From: Lepturacanthus savala
Taxonomy: Eukaryota; Chordata; Actinopteri; Scombriformes; Trichiuridae
NCBI GenBank assembly: GCA_030544235.1
Contig: CM060471.1
Coordinates: forward strand, 12,075,348-12,139,347
DNA: 64,000 bases
Direction of reading: 5' to 3'
A program made the position numbers and the translations under genes. Below are positions 10,196 through 63,866 of this stretch, piece by piece. Below the pieces are notes generated by a model. The model had not been told where the DNA came from and did not search any database. It worked only from the letters and a program-made list of their open reading frames with translations. Every line of letters begins with the position of its first letter. Position 1 is the stretch's first letter.

Positions 10196-13100
10196 GTTTT
10201 TCCACCGAAACGTTGATAGCAGTGGCAGTTAGTGGTTAACAGCTCGGTAATTGGTTTAGTAATTGGTACCAACGGTGGTATTTTTCCATTTGTTTTCAAT
10301 GCTGTCCTGCAGAATGTCGTACTTTCCAGTTCCAAGTCCAAAATGTTATTCAGACACTCATTCCTCACTCCCAGCCACTCCCTATGGCATCTCAAAAATA
10401 GTAATAATTAAGCTTGTAGCATCCATATCTTTACAAAGTGAGTCACAACTAAGGATACAATAGCATAAGAAGAATATTAATGGTAAATATAATAGTGAGG
10501 GAAAGTTAGGACAAGTCTAATGGCCCATGAGTGACAAGGTCCCTTTACTTAGTTGAAAATATTTGGACATTAAATTATTAATCTATCGATAATTGAATAT
10601 AGCTATTTTATTTCTAGTGTTGTAACACAATGAACAGTTTCTTTTTTGTTTTGGCAAAAAATAAATATCCAGAGTAAGAGAGCATCTGTAGTGTTTGCTG
10701 CAATGTGACTTTCCTCTTTGTAATAACATGAATGTTTAAATTGGAGTGCATATATTTCTTTTGTTAACAATCTGTGGTATTATAATGGGTAAAAAAAAAA
10801 TATTCATTTTCAGCCAGTATTAAAAGACCTGTTCTGCATGATGTGTCATTGTTCACACTACATTTATATCTATGATGAGTGATGTGCTGAGCTAGCAGCT
10901 CGGCCGACCAAATGAAGTATGTTTTTAAGCCACAACAACATCACAGGTTGTTAAACAAAAACAATGTATATGCACCAGTTCAAACGTAACATTTATGGTT
11001 TCACTGAGGGACGATTACATAACTACACAGTGATTTTATGCCTTCTCCAGACATTTGAATTCATGCTTTACAGGGTTCCTTAGTTCATGTGGAAAAGGAC
11101 GTTTTCAAGCTGCAGCTCTGATTCAGAGATGCATCTTACTTCTTATAGCATAGCTTCCACCAATGAGATTCAACAGAACAGCAAACAAAACTTTTGATTT
11201 CCAGAAAAAACATTGTTAATTTGCAAAAAAATATTTTTATTTGCTATGCATTTTTAATCTCATGTTTATTTTACTTGCAAAACATTTTTTGGTTGCGGTT
11301 TGACTTATCCTCAGAGACGCACATAACATTTTGCTCTGATTCTCCAGGAAACACCTGTAGATATTATTCCATACTCTTGGGCACAGATGCCATAAACTGG
11401 TATCATCTCTACCCTCTCTGACTACTCTCTGCACAGTCTTCCTCACTGTCAAACATGGTAGATGATGACAGGCCTGCTTCTTTCTCTCTTTTGAGCCTGT
11501 GATTTTCTATTAGCATCTATAAGTCAACAGCTGCCTTTGGGTCTAAAGTCTCTGTCTCCTTCAGCAATGGATGAGGCAGACTGGATCTGCATTTGCTTTT
11601 TATTCTATTGAGATATGAATAGATATTTCTGAGACATGCTACTTAGTGTTGTTGCCAAAAAGGTCTTGCGTTTCCTGAGGCCAGGTTGGAAAAAATTAAA
11701 GACCGAACACATGACTTGAGGGATCTGTGTCTGCTTTTCAAACTGAATGCATCAATCTTGTCCCCGTCAGCGTCAGCATGTGATGATTTATTTAACTATG
11801 TGGGAAAAACAGCCTGTAATCTGAACTGAATGCTGGGCAGCACTTTGTTGGCTTTTCCATTTTATAGTTGATACTGTTTAAAAAAAAAATCAGCTGCTGA
11901 TTTTATATTCCTGTTATAATTGTTTTATTAATATAATCCTAATGATGATAGTTGCAGGAGGTAATTTATGTTCTTGAGTTTTCCGCTGAATGATTTAATA
12001 CCATAAAATATACATTTAGACTGTAAGAGCCTTTTATGATAGAGGGTGCCTTGAATATCAAACGGTTAATTCCGCTGCATATGGTGTCATGTTGCCTGCA
12101 CGTCTGTTCGGTGGTAAATTTTCACAGCTCAAAATCACACGGTGATGCAAGCCTGCGTTATCGACTTATTTAAATCTTTAAATGGACCGGTTGTCTTGCA
12201 GTTAGAGAAAAGTTTGCCATGCCCTGTGGTGGTGTGATAGGTGATATGATTTTACTTTTTTTTTTTCATAAATACCAGTTCATATGTGGGGAAATTGTGC
12301 ATGTTTTTTATTTGTTTGTTATGCATGGGGCCCCAGGTGCGTTTTGCCACATTCGTCACCACTAATGGCTTCCCTGGCAGAAAACCTGTCCAGCTGACAT
12401 TTATGCATAACAACAACCCCAGTGTGTATTCGTGATAATTGCACATGTACACTAGTGAAGCTTTTCACATCTCCCTGAATGTGTTGGCCCGGTGCCCGCT
12501 GGAGGGGGGAGTGTTATTTTTAGCCTTTTGGTCTTTGATTAAAATACGACTCTCTCATTGACCTTCACACCTGCTGTAGCTGTGCCATGTCCAAGAGAAC
12601 ACGACCACTTGATAAATAAAAGCCTGCCACCATAACTGCTGACAAGCCATAATCAATCCTCCACGAACTGGGCCGTTGGCTTCCGTGAGAAAGGCGCCCA
12701 TCCTCATTTCTGCTGCCGCTTCCTGTGCTGCATACGCGACACTCCGTGCTCAACGTGTTTTTCTCAACATTGAAAAGAGTCGGTAACGCAGGAAGGGGCA
12801 TAAAATGAGTATGGATGGAAATATCGATCCACACAGACAGAAAAGTAAATGATAGATGGGAGAAGAAATAAAGCAGATGTGTTTGAAAAGCTTCAAGGAG
12901 ACCGATCTGCTGCATCTCGTTGTCCATTTTGCTGTTGGCTTCATTACAGTAATGGATGAATGTAGCACTTGTGGTGTCCAGATAGATTAAGGCCAGTCAC
13001 TTCAATTCCCTGTGGACTGGGGACATTTGTCTTTCTGTGTCTGTGTCTGCGTTTGTGTTTATTTGTAGTTCTACCTTCTTTCTTTAAAATGATTCACCTC

Positions 13101-16100
13101 AACCGTTGGACATTTTATGGTTTATTCTTCAAAAACATTTAATTTTAGATTTGATATAGCTTTTTTAAACTGATCAACAGGAAAAGACTCTGATGATGAA
13201 GATGTCTATTCTCATGATTTATTATTTCATCTCATTATTTATGTTTTTCTTTGTATACCCCTTGTGTGTACACTCCTGGTGTGTTATGCAATCTCACATA
13301 AATTTACTGTTACATGGACAACACTTACAAACACACAATGGCATCTATTCCCGTGCACAGATTGCAATTTCATCTGTGTCATTATCATGTTACACAACCC
13401 CCATCTTCACCCCCTAAAATGTCAGGAGTGTAAAAGTGATTACGTCACTAAAATTACATGACCCAAATGCCTTTTGGATGATAAATAGGATTGTCAGAAA
13501 TCCCCTAAAGAGTATTGAAAATTAAATGTTAATTACATCCTTTGCTGAAGACGTTTTTTTTAATTTTTTTTTTTTTATTAGATAATTACCCTGAGCACTC
13601 TTACATCACCTCTCCACACTGGGCTTACATTACAGTGTAAATGTCACGGCTGTTTTACATGTGGATGAGAAATGTTATGAGGCTACTCATCGAGGTAAAG
13701 AGAGGGTTTACATACACCTACCTGTGTCTGACAAAGAATAGTGACGCATGTTAGCACAAAGCCTGATTTTTTTTTTTTCCTTCTTTCAGGCGACCTCATT
13801 AGCACAGAGTTGTGTCACATTGGGAAGGTGCTACTACATCCTGCCCTGTCATAAAATCAATACACTATCTTCTGAAGGCTTCAACAATAACTCATATCGG
13901 CTTTGTCATAGGACCGACTCTTGAAATTGTTTACAAGATCTCTGTGTATTTGATGTGTGAGAGGAGAGTAGAGGCCCGTGGTTGGAAGCATGCACATCCT
14001 AAATATGCAGTATGTCATCCTCCTTTAGTGTAAAAGCAGAGCTGCTTTTCCTTGTTCTCTGCAGCACGCCGTCTTTGTTTCCTCCTCACACCCGTCCTGA
14101 CTGTGCCGGCGGATTGTTCGGCGAGGGTGTTCTAGCCTGCTCCGTGTTTGTTATTGTTGGGAGGGCTTGAAGTGCTGCACTCGACGTGCTAGTAAGGCCG
14201 CGCACAGATGTGGCAAAGACTCAAAACAAGAACACGCGCATGCAATGTTAAGAAGGAGCCGACACGTTTTTTTTTTCTAGGTCACAGTCTCACTGAATGA
14301 CTGGACAAGTTTTTTCCATCTCGGAAAGCTTTCTGAAATCGGCATCGGCGATTGGGTGGACGCGTGCAACCTGTCTGGCAGACGGCTGACGTCCTTAAAC
14401 TGCTTTAAAAGTTTGATCTTAATCTCCGCTCAAGGTCCACTTACACGCTTTTTCTATAGCTTTCAACCCTATCACACGGTCTTCATCTGCAAATTGAGTT
14501 TGCTAAGTTATTAAGATACAGACTTCCAAACTTCAAGCATAAATCTGAGATGTTCTTCGCTGATCTTAAAAACGGCGGCAGAAGAAAGGTCAACTGAAGG
14601 TCGACTTGCTTTCAACCATACTAAACAGTCTTCATTCAGCAGATTAAGTTTGCTTTGTTTTCACTGTTCAAACTCTCCATGGTTCAGAGCATCTGTGGGA
14701 TTTGTTTTACATTAACTGAAAAGTTCTCGACCTTAAGTGCAGGATCTCAACTCAAGGTTCACTGACACATCTTTGGCACCTTCAAAACCCCAATGAAACT
14801 CTGTGCTGGACCACATTTGCACAGATAAAGACAATTGTAAGTCATCAGAAGACATTTATGATCCACACAGAAATTCAATTCAGTGTCGCTAGAAATTAAT
14901 TCCTTCCCATAATTTAGAGGTAATTCCCTAACCTTAAAAATAGCCTAGCAGCAAGATAAAATGGAATGTTTTACTGCCCTTTGATTGAAAGTTTCAAGCC
15001 TGTTTCAGGAGCACAACCAGCATCACTGGTGACTCAGATGTGTGTTTGTTATACCTGGAACCACACCTAACACTGATGTCACAGGCTCCTCCACTACACC
15101 TCTACGTTTCTGCAGCAACACAAGGAATTCAACCACTGGAGGTCACCATAGACAAGACGTTCACAAGGTGTTATATTACTCTAGCCACAGAGGCTGCCTA
15201 CCCATGACCTAATAAATTATTCACCGTTGCCATATTTTAATTGCCATGTGCAGACATTGCAGAAAGCAAACATTGCTATCAGTTTCAAATATTGGCTTAT
15301 AATATTGATCTTGTCTGATAGTAGGATTGGTTATAAAATATTCAATTCAATTTAACGACGAGACAAAGAAAAAACAACAAATCCTCACATTTGAGAACCG
15401 TGAACAAGAAAAATCTCTTTACCTTATTTTATTCCTTTTCATCCAATTACCTTCAAACAAAGCTCAGCAGACTGCAGGTCTGTAGGTTTCACTACTTCAT
15501 CAGCAGTCGCGAACAGCTGGACCTTTAACGGGGGGCTGAACGCATGTTTGTCATATACTGTAAATGTGCTCCAACATGCAGTACATGCCTGCTTTGTTAC
15601 CACCCATGCATCTGGAATGACCCTAATGACACACACAAAAAAGGGTTTGAGGCCATTTGGAGAGCATGTAGAGTTTCCAGCCTTGGGGATATGAAATGCC
15701 TATGAAGATAAATTGTGTTTCAGATTAGAGAAGAGAGGACGGGGTGGACTACAGTCTGCTAGATGATGAACTGCTCCAGCTGCAGGAAAAGGGATTAGAA
15801 AGACCATTTTACATAACCGCTTTGAATAAACCCGTCACCAAAACAAATGGTTCCGTTAAAGCATGCGTGACACCTGTCAGGTTGATTAAGATGGTATTTT
15901 TCTAGTCTCAAACAGGTGTGTCCGTGTAGGCAGGTGTACCTTGTCCTACATGGAGCAGGCTCATATTAAGTAAGTAACAGTATCCCGACCATATAACCCA
16001 GTTTACTATGGTTGTCTTCTCCCTTGTTGCTACTCATGATACTTCACAATATGGCATGTACACGAGGAAGGCACTGCCACCTTGGATTAAAGCATCCTTT

Positions 16101-16178
16101 GTATAACGTCTCTTTGCAGGCCACTGCATGGATCTAAGGAAAGCTCAGTATGCATAAAGCCCCAGTGGAATGGATAGG
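10196..16178. other. Intergenic DNA, no supported gene
   Basis: A long region without exon-like blocks, tRNAs or full repeats that I can name. Slightly GC-richer blocks at 12460-12960 and 14040-14420 could be conserved regulatory DNA upstream of the receptor gene, but the sequence alone does not show it. Poly(T) tracts occur at 13553-13576 and 13769-13779. Confidence 0.4.
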
Positions 16179-16912
16179 CACTGAACAAAAATATTAAACA
16201 ACACGTTTGCTTTTGCTCTCATTTTCCATGAGTTGAAATATGAGCATTTTGCATGTTGGAAAATGACGTGATGCAGTAGATGATCTCATCCGCTCGAACA
16301 GGTGTGTGAGTGTAGGCAGGTGTCGGTGTGTGGGTGTGTCCGTGCGGTGGATGATCTCATCTGCTGCATCACTCATTCAGGTTTCTTTGTGCATTCATAT
16401 TGCCAATATAATAAAAATCAATAAAACGCACCTGTATTCACAGACTGTAGCTTATACCTGCCCATACCGGAAAGCCGCTGCTGCCTTTGGGCTCTCAGCG
16501 ACCACAACAAACTCCTCAGTGATTCACCCACACAACGCTACACACGCTGCCTTCCCACTACAGTGAAAACCATGATTCATCTGTGAAGAAAACACTTCTC
16601 ACGTCGGTTACGACCACAATCTGAAATCATTTCAAAACCCTGGTGAGGACAACAAGCGTGCAGATGAGCTTCCCTGTGATAGGTTCTCTTGATGTGGTTA
16701 AACATGATCAGTGGCCAGTTGTGAGGCTGGTTGGATGTGCTTCCAAATTGTTGAAGGCTTATGGTAGTGAAATGAAGTTTTAAATCACAGGCGTTCAGCT
16801 CTGCTGGGTATTAATAGAGTCAGCATGACAATTCCATGCTCGCTTAAAACCTGCAGCATCTGTGGCATCATGTCTTTCGGATTTTAGAATGGCCTTTTAT
16901 TGTGACGAGTCC
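16179..16912 (-). pseudogene. Tc1/mariner transposase relic, second lineage
   Basis: The left edge has the terminal signature CACTGAACAAAAATATTAAA. The right part reads, on the reverse strand, as short pieces of a Tc1-like transposase in the correct order: the regions at TTCATCTGTGAAGAAAACAC, GTGCAGATGAGCTTCCCTG, GGCTGGTTGGATGTGCTTCC and CCTGCAGCATCTGTGGCATC match conserved coding blocks of this lineage. GAATGGCCTTTTATTGTGAC near 16887 corresponds to its inner terminal repeat. Many indels and stops destroy the frame. About 16250-16560 is foreign or rearranged, with a duplicated GATGATCTCAT motif. Confidence 0.75.
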
Positions 16913-18126
16913 AAGGTGTTATTTATTACGAAACTACTCCATTTGTGGTGATCTTTTGTTCGCTGTTTCTGGGCTGTTCACCATCTTCCCAATGACCTGC
17001 ATGCACAGGTGCCAGAACGAGGCAAGACAAGAGGAGACAGGAGAAATAAAGAAGAGAGAAGCTAGGTGTCAACTTAAAAATATTCTCATTATGAGAGCTA
17101 TATGTACCCCACTTCAAAGCGAGTGTACTTTTTAAATATTTATCTCTACAACAATGCTGTGTTCCAGAATTGCATGTTGTGTAATCTGTAGCCTACTAAT
17201 AAATATAATTTCTGTTTAGCCAGGTTTTGACTTTTCCTGCTTGTTCGGGAGCCTGCAAGGCATTATGGATGACTGCGAGGTCTGCGAGGCAAGTTTTTTT
17301 TTTTTTTAAACTTTAATTGAAATTAGTATAAGTTTACATTTTAACAATTTAACAATAAACTATAAACCATGGACATCCTCTCTTTCCCCCATTCCTGTCT
17401 TATATATTGTAAAGGAAAAAATCCTCCCAAAAAGAGACAGAATAAATCAGGTTAAACATACACACAATACATCTTAAGTGTTACCATTTGAGTTGTACCC
17501 TTTTTGGCCACTTGGCGGCACTGTCATCCCATTACAAAACCTATTCCACCTACATGCGAGGCATTGGTGGGTAATTTCTTCTCACAATTTCTTCTACATG
17601 TTTACGAACAAGGCAGGTGTGCGTGTAGTGGTCCTGCAAGAAAGAGCGTGAATGAGTGAATGTCCCCTTGTATCCCCCGACTGAACGGTTTTTGTAGTCA
17701 AGAGTTCACAATGAACGATAAGCACGCCTTCTAGTTTGGATTTTTCCTGATAAACGCAAACTAATGTTGATTAAAGCGCCAGCTGCACTGCTCCTGTAAT
17801 GAGGAGACTGACTGACGTCTAGTCAAGGAAACAGTCAAGTCACGAGAACTCACTCTCAGCACGTCGTTTCATCTATAATGAAGAAGTGTCTGTGTATCTG
17901 TGGCTCGTGTATCTCTCTGACTGGTTGTCAGATCAACCTCAGCTTTCAGATATAGCTGCACATGGCACAACGGTGTGCATCCTTTTTTGTGGAAAAATTC
18001 TTTTTGACAGATATTCGAAAGCATCATTATGATCAATAAAAATTTAAAGCCCATAGACTTGCGTATCACAGCTCTCTCCTGCAGCAGCACTTTCATTACG
18101 GCGTAAAGCTCCGTATCACAACGCTC
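16913..18126. other. Intergenic DNA, nothing firm
   Basis: Poly(T) at 17295-17308, followed by AT-rich sequence, could be the reversed A-tail of an old retroposon. No gene was seen. Confidence 0.35.
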
Positions 18127-18288
18127 CTGCTCATGTTGCTTCCCGGCGCTTTCATTACAATTCAAAGCTCCGTTGTCCCATTTCCACTGTACACAGGAAA
18201 AAGGACGGAGTAAGAGATTTGTCACGAGTCTGGCTTTACTTGACTTATCAAGACAGTTCAAAAACTGATATGTAGATTGAGATCTGCA
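18127..18288 (+). repeat. Unclassified dispersed repeat family, copy 1
   Basis: Shares ordered blocks with copies at 48060, 50090 and 57327: TTTCATTACAATTCAAAGCTCCGTTGT, a CAGGAAAAA segment, GAGTCTGGCTTTACTTGACT and TTCAAAAACTGATATGTAGA. This copy lacks the central block present in the others. No coding capacity or terminal repeat was found. Confidence 0.65.
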
Positions 18289-19600
18289 TAAATTATAGTC
18301 TCATTCTGTGTGGATGTGATCACACATGTCACACGTATTCTCCATGTTACGGTAATATTTCTCAAGTTTCACCGTGCTGTTCTAATCTGATTTAAAGTGT
18401 CAGCACTTCACTTCTGTAATTGTATAGGAAAGCATAATAACTCCAGACATTACGCTAGTAGGTTACAATACGTGGTGAAACCTCCTACAGTAGGAGGAGT
18501 GTCCTTTTCAGGGAGGGAACAGCATATGTTCGTGATTCAGTGAACGTACCACACATTGAATATGAATCCTGAATGATCAACCTTAAATATAATTAAAAAG
18601 ACGTGTTAAACTCAATTGTTAAAATTGTTAATCTTTATGTCCGGGGTTTGGCTTTTAGACAACAGCAGCATCTTCAGAAGATCATGAACTGAATCATGAA
18701 CCATTCGGCTGTGTTTCAGTTCAGTGAGACAGAAAACACACAGCAGAAGCTCAGCCAAGCACTCGGTGCTGAATATATCCGTAAAAAAAAACTGATTCTT
18801 GTGATTCAGCATGCTGGAAAAAACAGTTATAGAGCATGTCCTACTTCCTGCATGCAACGTATAGAATAGAACGTGGCGTCTCGAGCACTCACACCTAGTT
18901 CTTCCCCTCCGTCTCAGAAGGAATCCAACTCATGAACATGAACAAGCAAGCTGAAGAGTGAAGTGGAATGTGCCATAAACATAGAGCGGTCGTCTGCCAC
19001 CCAGAACCCAAACTCAAGCTGAGGGACACAGTTTTCATGTGAATTCTAAGGATAAGGATTTAAATTAAACCAGCTGTTTAATTTACACCATACTTTTACA
19101 TCATAGTGAAACTTCTGTGTTTCTGCTGTCCCCAGGTGGCCAAAAAAAAGAGATTTATGTTTTGTCCTTCATCATCTTGTGACCCCTGAGATTTATTTGG
19201 AGAGCGGGTTTCCCACAGGTTTTGGAATTTAGACACGAATCACTTTAATAGCGTCGCTTTTAATTAATTTTATTTGTTTCTTTTAATTGTCAATCCTCTA
19301 ATTGATTGTTTTATTTAGCACTAATCCGAACAGATCCTCTATTATTAAACAGAAAAGAGCGTGTCTTGGAGCTTATTTGCACTGAATTTGATTTCGCAAT
19401 GTCCCTGGGAACGCTTAACTGTATCGCCACAGTGGGACCATCTGTCCATCTCCGGAGCCAAATCTGCTAACTCCGAGAGCCCTGGCACAAGTTCAACTGG
19501 AAACAGGGGCACAAGGTGAAATGATTCCCTTCCCTGTCTTCTTAAGGAGGCTCTCTTCTCTCCTTCGGATGCGCGTGGATCCTCCACCCCTCAGAATATC
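18289..19600. other. Intergenic DNA upstream of the receptor gene
   Basis: No exon or repeat that I can support. A small inverted motif (CCTCCTACAGTAGGAGG, 18481-18497) is present. Confidence 0.4.
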
Positions 19601-20368
19601 TGGTCCCCCACCCCAACCTCCCACCCACCCACCCCGGGGGGCTCGTTCTGCAACTTTCTCACAGCGGTGACGTCTGTTTGTTTTTTTCAGAATGAACGGG
19701 ATTTGGAACTAGACGTCGCGTAATTAAACCAGCGACGAGGAATCGAGTTTTTTTTTTTTTGAGGGGGGGGGGTATTTTCCTCGGTCGCGTCGGATCCTCC
19801 TAGACAAGGTGGCACAACGTGGGCGGCGCATCGAGGACGCCGCGGTCTGAAAACCACCACGGTGACGCTACACCGGAGGCTGGAGCTGGACGTGGAGCAG
19901 CGGAACATGACGGTGTAGTTCTGGATAACCTCCGGAGGGGAAAAAAAGTGTTTGAGGGGGAAACGGTAGTTTGCGCGTGATGGTGCGCGTCTCTCCAAGG
20001 TGGATCCGGTTCCAGTTGCTTTAACGAAACTACCCGAAGCGCAGCTCAAACATCTCTGTGTTTTTGTTTTTACCAAGGAGCCTAGCTTTAACACCTGATA
20101 TCATCCGGATTACACATTTGGAGACCCGAGTGTTTTTTTTTTAATTATTTATTTATTTTGTATTTTTTTGGAGTGATAATCCCAGCAGCAATAATTCCTT
20201 GGCACTATTTTCCCCCAACAAATCTGTTGTTGTAGCGACTTTTTTTGCGTTACAAAAAAAATTAAACTCAGTCCAGTGTGGGATTTGCGCGAACAGATTC
20301 GTATCTAAAGTCGCGAGAAGACATCTAGTGACACCCATGAGAATTATGTGATAAATAAAGGTCTGGAA
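19600..20368 (+). promoter_or_regulatory. Promoter and 5' leader region of the CRH receptor gene
   Basis: A GC-richer, CpG-containing block (best at 19620-20040) lies directly upstream of the first coding exon and stands out from AT-rich surroundings. It contains CCACCCACCC/CACCCCGGGG Sp/KLF-type words and a near-consensus cAMP-response element TGACGTCT at 19668-19675 (7 of 8 positions). The transcription start cannot be placed, and no TATA box at a convincing distance was seen. Reverse-strand open frames here are by-products of base composition. Confidence 0.5.
20337..20351 (+). promoter_or_regulatory. Four-codon upstream ORF before the receptor start codon
   Basis: ATG AGA ATT ATG TGA lies 17 nt upstream of the receptor ATG (20369) in a different frame. 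If included in the mRNA leader, ribosomes would meet two upstream AUGs immediately before the main start, which usually lowers translation. The sequence is certain; the effect is inferred. Confidence 0.5.
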
Positions 20369-60944
<40,576 letters not shown>

Positions 60945-61265
60945 GTAAGATTCTGGTGTGTTTTGTCTCTATATGTTTGGCTTATTTGCAGTAAATATAG
61001 ATTCAGGGTTTGGTTCCTCAGAGCCTATAGACTTAAAATGACAGTACAGTAAACAACACTGAAGCACTATGAATATGCCAGAGGGCATGAATTGAAGGAA
61101 TCTGCTTCAAAGGCACAATGAATATAATGCATTTCCATTTGCATTACACAGGCACTGGCACTGCAGCGTTTATTGTCATGTCATCTTCCCACAGTTGTGG
61201 ACGCTTGGCTCATTTTATATGTAGTTGGGAGCTTGAAACTGTTAATCAACCTTAAGCTTTTGCCC

Positions 61266-61800
61266 TTTTGAATGCAAGGCAAATGCATCTGTATAGCACA
61301 TTTCAACAATAAGGTATCAAGCCAAAATGTAGAAGCAACATAAAAGGACATGCAATTAAACAATAATTGAATAGAAAAAGAAGCTAAAATAGAATAAGAC
61401 CTAAAGACAGACCTGAGAGTTGCAGCAGACCTGCAGATTTCTGGGAGTTTGTTCTAGATATTTGTGCAGTGTGGTTTAGTTTTGACTCTGGGGACAGACA
61501 GCAGGCCTGTCCCAGACGACCATTTATTACTTCATAAACCATTTAGTGCTTCATAAAACCAAAAGCAGTATTTCAAAATTAATACTTTGACAGACAGGAA
61601 TCCAGAGAAAAGATTTGGCATCTGAAGTGATGTGATCTCCTTTCTTGTTCTTAGTGAGAAGTCGAGCTTTAGAATTCTGACTCAGCCACAGCTGTCTGAT
61701 TCAATTTTTTTTTTAGAACTCTGTAAAGACACTTTTACACTATAGTTGAGTTGAATGAAGATAAATGCATGGACATGTATTTTCCAAATCCTGCTGAGAT
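61266..61800 (-). pseudogene. L2-like LINE 3' relic
   Basis: The forward text AATGCAAGGCAAATGCATC, GACCTGCAGATTTCTGGGAG, TTTTGACTCTGGGGACAGAC, GCAGGCCTGTCCCAGACGAC and GACAGACAGGAATCCAG follows, in order, the reverse strand of the very common fish LINE 3' region whose protein carries a ..LLSVPRVRTK.. block (here, in reverse, CCTGCTGTCTGTCCCCAGAG then TCAAAACTAAA). Stops and indels are frequent. Confidence 0.75.
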
Positions 61801-63477
61801 ATACGTCATTTTGAACACACACAAAAAAGCATTTCATTTACAAATTCCTCAAAAGGAAAAGTGACAAAAAGCAATTTATGGCATGAGCAAGTTGTGAAAG
61901 GGAAGAGAACAAGGTCGGCCCGGCTGTGTTTGAAAGCAACAGTGAGCTGCTGTTAAGATCCTGCTGTGCTCCAGATTTTTATCAATTCACATGTTGTTAT
62001 CACTTTTTTTTGTGCATGCTCTTAGCTTCCACCTGAATGCTGTATTGTGATGTGCAGATGTGATGTAAGGAGCATTCATTCTAATTATTGTTGAGCAGAT
62101 AACAAAACACACTGACCCAAATCAGCTTTTACAATATTTCATGTTAAATGTAAAATTATATATAGAGAGCATAATAGTGTTACGAGCCCTTCCCTTGAAC
62201 GAGGGAGTCTGAATGCATTCTAAATGTATAAATCATAGTGGAAAATGTGACCCAGTATTTTTGTTTTGCTTGGATTCACCATCTGCTGAAATTGAATATT
62301 AAGCAGTTGGGTTTTCATAAACATCGCAACCCTGTGCAGGTTCAGTAAACTCTGTCATATGTTTTCTACTTTAATTATGAAGATAATGCAATCCTCATCT
62401 ATTTTTAGGCTGTGGTTATTTTTCTTATATTTAAATGCCATGAAATGACTAAAAAAAGGATTTGGTCTTTCTAAGGGTTTTATTAATATATACATTTTGT
62501 GCTCTAGTGAGTTTTTACTGCATAGGATTTATGTGAGTGAAATGCCATTTGATTTCACTGCATTCATTCAGTTGTATTGACTTTAATAGTATTTAGTATT
62601 TTATTCATTTTTGGTATTATTATATTAGTATTATAAGAACTGGATACCATACTGAAAAATGGCCACCGTTCATTTTAATGGAAGTTGCTTGCCTGGCTCA
62701 TACGCCAAAAATTCCTGACTACCACGGGTTTACTTTCACCTTATGCAACCCATAGAGACTGTGGAATAGAGTCACCCCCCATGATGCTCTAGGGCCTCCT
62801 ATCATACCCTGGGTTGATGAGAATGTGCAAATCATGAAAAAAACTTACCTTTGAGTCATTTTATTCACTTTGCTGACCACATTAAACAACGTTCGGAGCT
62901 CCCATTAAGTCAAGGCAGGCATCTTCACTTTCAAGACACAGCACGACTGCACTTTAAGACAAGGACACAGCTGTGTTATCACGCTGGGAAAAGAAACTTT
63001 TCCAAAGGTTTTCTGACAGTTGGAAAGGTTTTTGCCAGAAATCCATAAAAAGTCCATGACTTAAAAATATAGAATACAAAGTTTAACCCTTCTGTTATGG
63101 GTCAAATTGACCCGTTTTTAAAGTTTGAAGATCTATTTTTAAGGGGAAGCTTATATTTGCCGTATGTGTCAGTTTATTTACAGACATCCCAAGTACCAAA
63201 AAGTCATTTCAGGGAGATGTTTAGCCCCAAATCAAGACATTTCAAGTCTCCCAGAACTTCCTGGAGACTTAGAATGTCTGTATTTATGGGTCATTCTGAA
63301 ATTGCGGGTACATTTCATGTTTAGAAAAAAAATTTTTTTTTGGTCTTTTTTCTGTAATTTTTTTTTTCAATTCTCAGAGAGAATACTTAAAATTTTACAA
63401 TTCTAGTATTTGCCAAGCTTAACCATCTAAGATTTTTATTATTTTAAATGAAAATCTAAGAACTAAGAGTATATTTT

Positions 63478-63866
63478 GTCAACTCTGTTATGGACAAAGT
63501 GGGTGAAATATTACTTGTAGTCAAATTCAATTCATGTTAAAATCACGCCTCCCCTGAAAGAACGTTTGTCCCTTTATCCATTTATTAAACTTTTAGTTTT
63601 CTAGGATAAAGATAATTTTTTTAGGAGTCAAAACATTGAAACATATCTTTGAAAAGTTGCCAAGAGCGCTTACATTTTCTCATTTTATAGCTTTAAAAAT
63701 TATTCAAATGCATTGACATTTCCTGTAAGGAGAAAGTTAGTCATGACACAGCCTCTGATTTATTTGTAGACAATAACATGTATTTAATTGTCATTTTTTT
63801 TAAACAAAACATGGGCAAAAACAGAGTTGACGTGACATGAACAGAGTTGACATAACAGAATTGACA
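63478..63866. repeat. GTCAACTCTGTT repeat cluster
   Basis: GTCAACTCTGTTATGG at 63479 is found inverted and repeated at the right: ACAGAGTTGACGTGACATG, ACAGAGTTGACATAACAG and a variant AGAATTGAC within 63820-63866. The right side is a short tandem of three 17-20 nt units. It may be the ends of a small DNA transposon of unknown class. Confidence 0.5.

Noticed and set aside
19687..20094. 135-codon reverse-strand ORF in the receptor promoter block
   Set aside because: GC-rich leader DNA of the + strand gene gives open frames on the other strand by composition; the translation is low in structure.
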